Assembly (NCBI GenBank): GCA_021840785.1
Contig: JAKBXD010000070.1
Location: 1-9,822, forward strand
Direction: 5' to 3'
Length of the DNA: 9,822 nucleotides
Source of the DNA: Pseudomonadota bacterium
GTDB taxonomy: Bacteria > Pseudomonadota > Gammaproteobacteria > Acidithiobacillales > Acidithiobacillaceae
Each line of letters starts with the position of its first letter. The stretch's first letter is position 1. A model generated the notes under the pieces. The model made no database searches. It saw only the letters and a list, made by a program, of their open reading frames with translations, and was not told where the DNA came from. The translations under genes were made by a program, and so were the position numbers. Below are positions 1 through 4,064 of this stretch, in pieces.

Positions 1-643
1 GAACCGCCTAGGATTGCGCGGCGCGGTGCGGGGTAAAAGCGTGCGCACGACGGTACCCGACTCCAAACAACCGTGCCCGCTGGATCGGGTGAACCGCCAG
101 TTCAAGGCGGATCGGCCGAACCAGCTCTGGGTCTCGGATTTCACCTATGTTTCGACCTGGCAGGGCTGGCTGTATGTGGCCTTCGTGATCGACGTGTTCG
201 CCCGGCGCATCGTTGGCTGGCGAGTGAGTCGAAGCATGACGACGGACTTCGTGCTGGACGCACTGGAGCAGGCGCTCTACGCCCGTCAGCCCGAATGCGA
301 TGGCAGCCTCGTGCATCACTCAGACCGGGGCTCGCAGTACGTCAGCATCCGCTACAGCGAGCGTCTCGCCGAAGCAGGTGTTGAACCCTCCGTGGGCAGC
401 AAGGGCGACAGCTATGACAACGCCCTGGCCGAGACGATCAATGGGCTGTACAAGGCGGAACTGATTCACAGGCGCGGCCCGTGGAGGACACGGGAAGCGG
501 TGGAACTGGCGACCCTCGAATGGGTGGCGTGGTTCAACCATGTCAGGCTGCTCGAACCCATCGGCTATATCCCTCCGGCAGAAGCTGAGGCAAACTACTA
601 TCGGCAACTCGCCGAACAGACCGAATTAACGGCCTGCACTTAA
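1..643 (+). CDS. IS3-family transposase OrfB (DDE integrase core), 5'-truncated by window edge
   Basis: This is the catalytic subunit of an IS3-family transposase, which cuts and joins the ends of its own element. The frame is open from base 2 to a TAA at 641-643, giving 213 visible residues. An in-frame TTG at 14 is probably internal, because the codons before it (N-R-L-G) continue the usual MRRLGLRG-type region of OrfB. The DDE triad is complete: Asp in SDFTYV (137-139), Asp in HSDRGSQY (323-325) and Glu in ALAETING (431-433). There are 35 residues between the second and third, the DD(35)E spacing of the rve integrase core. Full OrfB proteins are about 270-290 residues, so roughly 60-80 residues plus OrfA and the left end lie outside the window. 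Nothing in the visible part suggests inactivation. The gene is clearly more GC-rich than its neighbours and runs convergent to the bcs operon. Confidence 0.93.
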   Translation, partial: NRLGLRGAVRGKSVRTTVPDSKQPCPLDRVNRQFKADRPNQLWVSDFTYVSTWQGWLYVAFVIDVFARRIVGWRVSRSMTTDFVLDALEQALYARQPECDGSLVHHSDRGSQYVSIRYSERLAEAGVEPSVGSKGDSYDNALAETINGLYKAELIHRRGPWRTREAVELATLEWVAWFNHVRLLEPIGYIPPAEAEANYYRQLAEQTELTACT

Positions 644-650
644 ACCAAAT

Positions 651-677
651 GGCCTCCACGAAACCCGGGGCGGTTCA
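651..677. repeat. Right terminal inverted repeat of the IS3 element
   Basis: The segment runs from ggcctccacg through the GC-rich core acccggggcggttca and ends in CA. Read from outside inwards it starts TGAACCGCCCCGGG, typical of one branch of IS3-family elements. It sits 7 bp after the transposase stop codon, the normal layout. The matching left repeat is not in the window. Confidence 0.82.
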
Positions 678-698
678 ACCATACGTCAGGCATGGTTG
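676..698. other. 7-bp inverted repeat spanning the IS/host junction
   Basis: CAACCAT (676-682) pairs perfectly with ATGGTTG (692-698) around a 9-nt loop. On the plus strand it is followed by TTTGTTAG, a weak T-rich stretch. It could act as a poor terminator for the transposase, but there is no proper T tract in either direction. The first two bases belong to the IS end, so the stem was created or completed by insertion, or arises by chance. Confidence 0.3.
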
Positions 699-706
699 TT
701 TGTTAG

Positions 707-1123
707 TCAATGCTTGCCAGTCCATTTGTCCTGGGTAAACTTGTTATCGGCGGAAGTATTCATAAAACACTTTATCGTGGCTTTTTGTGAAGCAGCCCGC
801 TTAGTGACTTCCCAACGTAAGCCAGTGAGGTTGTCCAATAGCTGACTTACCGCACATTGCTTGTCGATTCCCTGTCCTTCAATGCGCGCGTCTTCGAGCA
901 TAAGAAGCAATAGATGCTCCATGTCTAAAAGATCTCTTGCCACGGCCTTTGCGTTAAAAAATTTAATTTCAGGTGAAAAGTCACCAATCAGTACATTTAA
1001 TCCTGTTGTGAGCTCCCGTAATCCATCGACTATCAATGAGCTGCTTTCCTTGTTTGTGCTCGCAACTAGGGCCATATGAAATGCACCTAAAGTTAGTGTT
1101 TCAGGAAGCGTAATAGTACGCAT
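707..1123 (-). CDS. Hypothetical protein, 138 aa, last gene of the bcs cluster
   Basis: I do not recognise this protein. The start ATG (1123-1121) has a near-perfect Shine-Dalgarno AGGAGG at 1134-1129 with a 5-nt spacer, so it is very likely translated. It has no signal peptide, no clear membrane helix and no catalytic motif. It looks mostly helical, with a leucine-rich stretch at residues 65-76 (LLDMEHLLLLML). It has two cysteines, at 90 and 119, and a polar, basic C-terminus, so a small cytoplasmic protein is likely. It lies 88 nt after the frameshifted small ORF, a wider gap than elsewhere in the operon, and may have its own promoter or be read through from bcs. Its segment from LEDAR (76-80) to LTGL (99-102) weakly resembles LENAR...LTGI in that small ORF. 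Codon use is AT-rich compared with bcsABCZ. A regulatory or accessory role in cellulose production is only guilt by association. Confidence 0.8.
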   Translation of the reverse strand: MRTITLPETLTLGAFHMALVASTNKESSSLIVDGLRELTTGLNVLIGDFSPEIKFFNAKAVARDLLDMEHLLLLMLEDARIEGQGIDKQCAVSQLLDNLTGLRWEVTKRAASQKATIKCFMNTSADNKFTQDKWTGKH

Positions 1124-1128
1124 TGTAA

Positions 1129-1134
1129 CCTCCT
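1129..1134 (-). promoter_or_regulatory. Shine-Dalgarno site of the 138-aa gene
   Basis: AGGAGG on the minus strand lies 5 nt upstream of the ATG at 1123. It fixes the start codon and argues that this unrecognised ORF is a real gene. Confidence 0.8.
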
Positions 1135-1171
1135 ATTTTGTCATAGCGCTAATGGTATGCGATGGATGTGT

Positions 1172-1198
1172 AAAATCCCGCTTGAGAAATTAAGGCGG
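1172..1198 (-). terminator. Possible weak terminator or attenuator hairpin
   Basis: On the minus strand, CCGCCTT (1198-1192) can pair with AAGCGG (1183-1178) with one bulged C and an 8-nt loop, followed by GATTTT (four T at 1175-1172). It starts 13 nt after the stop of the frameshifted small ORF and precedes the 138-aa gene. The stem is short and the T tract is short, so termination would be partial at best. Confidence 0.22.
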
Positions 1199-1211
1199 AA
1201 TATACAAACGA

Positions 1212-1492
1212 TCATATTCTATTATAATCAGTTGATGTGTTCATTTTGACAATTCCGGTCAACTGGAGAACCAAGCTGGCGAGAGCTGCCTCAGCTGCCG
1301 CATGATGCCCGTTTGCCAAGTCTCGTCGTGCATTTTCTAGCTTAAAACAGAGCTTTAATAACTCCGTATTTACATCATACCCCCCTGTATTTGGTGCAGG
1401 GACGGTGCGTGGCTAATCTTTTCATGGTGCCCAATTGTTCCCTTCCGGGATGCATTATCTAGCTCTATTGACGGTTCAATATGATTCTTCAT
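1212..1492 (-). CDS. Small unrecognised ORF split by a frameshift (40 aa as read; 93 aa if restored)
   Basis: The ATG (1492-1490) overlaps the cyclase stop TGA (1491-1489) as ATGA. Shine-Dalgarno AGGAGA at 1506-1501 stands 8 nt upstream, so translational coupling is likely. The starting frame reads 40 codons to TAA (1372-1370). The -1 frame is closed upstream by TAG at 1415-1413, then stays open to TGA at 1214-1212. It has helical, protein-like content (TELLKLCFKLENARRDLANG, then AEAALASLVLQLTGI) and no good start of its own. The two frames meet at six G (1385-1380). One extra G, or a -1 slip on G-GGG-GGT, joins them into 93 residues. This could be a decayed gene, a homopolymer sequencing error, a phase-variable gene or programmed frameshifting. 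I see no signal peptide or known motif. The C-terminal half weakly resembles part of the 138-aa neighbour. Confidence 0.5.
1221..1252 (-). promoter_or_regulatory. Candidate sigma-70 promoter for the 138-aa gene
   Basis: A perfect -10 box TATAAT lies at 1226-1221 on the minus strand. The best -35 candidate is TTGTCA at 1252-1247, but the 20-nt spacer is too long for a good promoter, and the segment overlaps the end of the small ORF. It would give a leader of about 90 nt before the ATG at 1123. The evidence is weak and rests mainly on the consensus -10. Confidence 0.25.
1379..1385 (-). other. G-run slippery heptamer (G-GGG-GGT) in the small ORF
   Basis: On the minus strand the reading frame is CAG-GGG-GGT-ATG-ATG-TAA. 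Six G followed by T fits the X-XXY-YYZ form of a -1 slippery site. After a -1 slip the next codons are TAT-GAT-GTA-AAT, which remain open for 55 codons. The same run is a natural hotspot for polymerase slippage and for sequencing indels. Confidence 0.4.
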
Positions 1493-2775
1493 GATGCTGA
1501 TCTCCTGTGCTTTTCGCTATACAGACAATAAAATTCCTGCCTCGTTTTCTTTGTGGATTTTGCCACATAAAGCGCCTGATCTGCATGATGTATCAGCATG
1601 TCATTTGCGCCTTCGTCAAAAGGGAAGATGGTGATGCCCATACTTACTCCAATATGCATCAGGCGATTATTATGAATAAATGGTTTTTTCGTTTCATCTT
1701 TTATTCTTGTTAGGATGTTATCGAGTTCGTCATAGTTACAAAGATCTTCTATGAGCATGACAAATTCGTCACCACCCAGGCGAATCAGTGCATCAGATGA
1801 TCGCAAAACCTTCTTCCAACGTGAGGAGATCTCTCGCAATATCGAATCCCCCGCGTGGTGTCCAAATATATCATTTACGGCTTTAAAACCGTCCAAATCA
1901 AGAACGCCTACTGCGACCAAGTTCTTTTTTCTAATGCCGCGCGCTCTAGCTTCTGTTAAGCGCGGGCCAAGAAATGATCGATTTGGCAGACCGGTCAAAG
2001 GATCCCGTTGTGCGTGTTCTTTCGTGGTGACCAACAACTCCAGCATCTTGGGTGCTACGCTCAAATGCTTAAGACCAAATTGAACCAAATAACCAGGTTG
2101 GTCGCTTCCGATGATCCACATCGCTCGGTAATGATCCAGACGAACGGGAAGTACTGCCACCTCCTGGATGTGGTCACTCAGCATCCGTAATATCATCGGT
2201 GTAGTAGGACTGGATACCTGATATATTCTGGGTTCTCTTGGTAGAGCTTCACTGATTACAGAGATCACCGATGAATTCATGGGAGGCGAGCTGACAGCAT
2301 TGTGCACTAGGTGTTTCCGTTTCTCATGATCAGAGAATCCAATAAGACTTGACCATTTAAATTGATCTATTTTGGTTAGCAGCCTTCGACAGAACTCGTT
2401 AAAGACTTGTTCGGCCCTGATATCAGGCCGCATGCCATTGTGAAATACTGATCTAATGAGCATATAGAATTGGTGATAGTCATCCTCGCTGACAACCGGG
2501 CTGGCGCTAGTGAGCGACTGCGGCATATCTTCTACGCTGGGCTTCCACAACAGTTCTACACAGCTGGAGTTTATTTTGTTGTTAACTGGTTGCTGTTTTC
2601 CGCCTGTTAGTGTAGCGAGGGTGGTCTCCCATCCTTTCCTCTGATAGTTATACTGTGGAGCCAATATCCCAGGATATACCGCTTCTATCCTGAGCGCATT
2701 TCCGTGTTTACCCGTTCTACGAGAAGAATCATTTTTTCTCATCGCAGTTTTGTTTGTTTGCCTCATCGTTGCCAT
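1489..2775 (-). CDS. GGDEF diguanylate cyclase with GAF-like sensor region
   Basis: The enzyme condenses two GTP into c-di-GMP, the activator of cellulose synthase. The 428-residue protein has three parts. Residues 1-95 form a basic, probably disordered region. Residues 100-250 are a mixed alpha/beta stretch whose size and position suggest a GAF sensor domain (inference). Residues 257-420 are the GGDEF domain: DPLTGLPNR (258-266), the metal-binding LDLDGFK (292-298), RSSD (325-328), GGDEF (334-338) and ADQALYVAK (398-406). The active site is intact. RSSD stands exactly five residues before GGDEF, as in the inhibitory I-site (RxxD), so product inhibition is expected. There is no membrane helix or signal peptide, so it is cytoplasmic. 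The ATG at 2775 has a strong AAGGAGGG just upstream. It begins 33 nt after bcsZ and ends in an ATGA overlap with the next small ORF. Base composition is more AT-rich than the bcs genes. It probably supplies c-di-GMP to BcsA. Confidence 0.93.
   Translation of the reverse strand: MATMRQTNKTAMRKNDSSRRTGKHGNALRIEAVYPGILAPQYNYQRKGWETTLATLTGGKQQPVNNKINSSCVELLWKPSVEDMPQSLTSASPVVSEDDYHQFYMLIRSVFHNGMRPDIRAEQVFNEFCRRLLTKIDQFKWSSLIGFSDHEKRKHLVHNAVSSPPMNSSVISVISEALPREPRIYQVSSPTTPMILRMLSDHIQEVAVLPVRLDHYRAMWIIGSDQPGYLVQFGLKHLSVAPKMLELLVTTKEHAQRDPLTGLPNRSFLGPRLTEARARGIRKKNLVAVGVLDLDGFKAVNDIFGHHAGDSILREISSRWKKVLRSSDALIRLGGDEFVMLIEDLCNYDELDNILTRIKDETKKPFIHNNRLMHIGVSMGITIFPFDEGANDMLIHHADQALYVAKSTKKTRQEFYCLYSEKHRRSAS
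1501..1506 (-). promoter_or_regulatory. Shine-Dalgarno site of the small ORF, inside the cyclase 3' end
   Basis: AGGAGA on the minus strand lies 8 nt upstream of the ATG at 1492. It is within the last codons of the cyclase gene and supports genuine translation of the overlapping small ORF. Confidence 0.5.
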
Positions 2776-2808
2776 TATTCCCTCCTTACATGCGGGCTAT
2801 CATAGATT

Positions 2809-4035
2809 TCAGCGCGACCATATAGGCTTTAATTCGCCATTTTGATTAAACCGAATGGTGTGATACACAAATCCCAAAGCGAACAGTGCCAAATTTTGAT
2901 CATAGTAATGGGGTATTTTTCCATAAAGGCCATTGGCCAGATCATAATCAGCACTCAGTCTGAGCCATTGATTATGCACTTCTGGTTTCATCCCTTTTTG
3001 CATCAAATAGGGAATGAGTGCTGCAGAAAAACCGGCTGGACCCGTGCCTGTTGCCTTTCCCGTTTGCCAGTCTTCACTGACTGGAGGCAGCAGATGGGTT
3101 TTCAGATAGTTGCTCATACCGGAAAGGCTCTCCATAATCCGTCCTGCTCCGGGACTCGCTGGATTGCTCATGCCAGCCCAGAGATACACCCGAATGGCGT
3201 TATAACTCCCATTCAAGCCTTGCGGTGCTGCGTGATATCCCTGTTGCGGTGAATAGGCCACCCAATCAGGCGCAAACCCGTGCGGGCTGGTGGCTTTGAT
3301 GAACCCAGGCAAGTGCGCGGCCATCGAGCGCCAGGGGCCATGCGGCAAGGCATGAGCCAACCCTTCTACAACTGGTAAAGGCAGATAGCTGGGGTTGAAG
3401 ACGTATGTGTGTGGCGCTATGTGAAACCCCTGGTTGCCAGGTATCAGCATCGGTCCCATGCCTTTGAGATTGACCACTTCCTTTTGGTCAATCCGCTCAG
3501 CCAGAAGTGTCCCCATTGCCGTGTAACGGTTCCGGTCCCATAACCGTCCTGCTTGAATCAGCGTATAGGCGATCCATAAATCGGCATCGGATGCGGAGTT
3601 GGTATCCAGTACGCCCCAGGTTTTGTCGGCCCGTTCGCCCCATCGCCACGCGGGCAGGTGCGCGGCAAGGCTTCCTTGCGCAAGATTGTTTTGGGTCCAG
3701 GACAGTATTTTCTGAAACAACGGAGGGTTATTCGCCACCAGCGCAAAAAATAACGCATAGGACTGACCTTCCGAAGTGGTGATCCCGCCATCATCCCAGT
3801 CAATGACCCGTCCTTGCGGATCAATAAACTTGGCTTGATAGCTGTTCCAGAGCTGATGCCAGGGTGCGGGATTGGGTGCGGAGTCATCGCGAGTCGGCGC
3901 CATGACACATCCTTCCAGAGCGAATAGCATGGCCAGAGATCCCCACCCCAGTTGTCGCGTCCGTGATCGCAACCAGGCACGCACCCCGGTAGGAGTGGCT
4001 TGGGCAGCAGCGATTGGATGCTTCCATTTAAGCAT
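2809..4035 (-). CDS. bcsZ: BcsZ-type GH8 endo-beta-1,4-glucanase, catalytic base position is Asn
   Basis: BcsZ hydrolyses beta-1,4-glucan in the periplasm and tunes cellulose synthesis and export. The 408-residue protein aligns collinearly with E. coli BcsZ (368 aa) through TTSEGQSYALFFAL (86-99), WTQNNLAQGSL (113-123), NSASDADLW (146-154), FNPSYLP (213-219), GSYNAIRVYLWAGM (276-289) and GPAGFSAALIPYL. Glu89 matches the general acid Glu55, and Asp150 matches the -1 subsite Asp116. However, Asn279 (codon AAC at 3201-3199) stands where E. coli has the base Asp243. There is no long insertion that could bring another base, so activity may be reduced or absent. The N-terminus carries arginines, a hydrophobic stretch and LEGC with Cys43, a possible lipobox, so the protein may be membrane-anchored rather than soluble. 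The start at 4035 has AGGAG 7 nt upstream, and the gap to bcsC is 29 nt. Family assignment is very secure; catalytic competence is uncertain. Confidence 0.95.
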   Translation of the reverse strand: MLKWKHPIAAAQATPTGVRAWLRSRTRQLGWGSLAMLFALEGCVMAPTRDDSAPNPAPWHQLWNSYQAKFIDPQGRVIDWDDGGITTSEGQSYALFFALVANNPPLFQKILSWTQNNLAQGSLAAHLPAWRWGERADKTWGVLDTNSASDADLWIAYTLIQAGRLWDRNRYTAMGTLLAERIDQKEVVNLKGMGPMLIPGNQGFHIAPHTYVFNPSYLPLPVVEGLAHALPHGPWRSMAAHLPGFIKATSPHGFAPDWVAYSPQQGYHAAPQGLNGSYNAIRVYLWAGMSNPASPGAGRIMESLSGMSNYLKTHLLPPVSEDWQTGKATGTGPAGFSAALIPYLMQKGMKPEVHNQWLRLSADYDLANGLYGKIPHYYDQNLALFALGFVYHTIRFNQNGELKPIWSR

Positions 4036-4064
4036 GACCTTTCTCCTTTCCAGTCTCGCAGAGA

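Larger units (their letters stand above)
1..677 (+). mobile_element. IS3-family insertion sequence, right (3') part
   Basis: This is the downstream part of an IS3-family element, made of the OrfB transposase gene and the right terminal inverted repeat. The element is inferred to end at 677, because IS3 ends are TG...CA and the reverse complement of the end begins TGAACCGCCCCGGG. Bases 678-680 (acc) would be the start of the host flank and of any 3-bp target duplication, which cannot be checked because the left end is outside the window. It is inserted 29 bp past the stop codon of the last minus-strand gene and so does not interrupt a visible gene. Confidence 0.88.

Noticed and set aside
14..16. 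TTG as the true transposase start
   Set aside because: Codons upstream stay open and read the conserved RRLGLRG-type region of OrfB; the gene is simply cut by the window edge.
1246..1262. TTGAC/GTCAA inverted repeat as an operator
   Set aside because: Only 5 bp per arm with a 7-nt loop, mismatched beyond that, and inside the -1 frame coding stretch of the small ORF.
3558..3980. A 140-residue minus-strand open frame
   Set aside because: It is an out-of-frame shadow of bcsZ, whose frame carries clear GH8 motifs.
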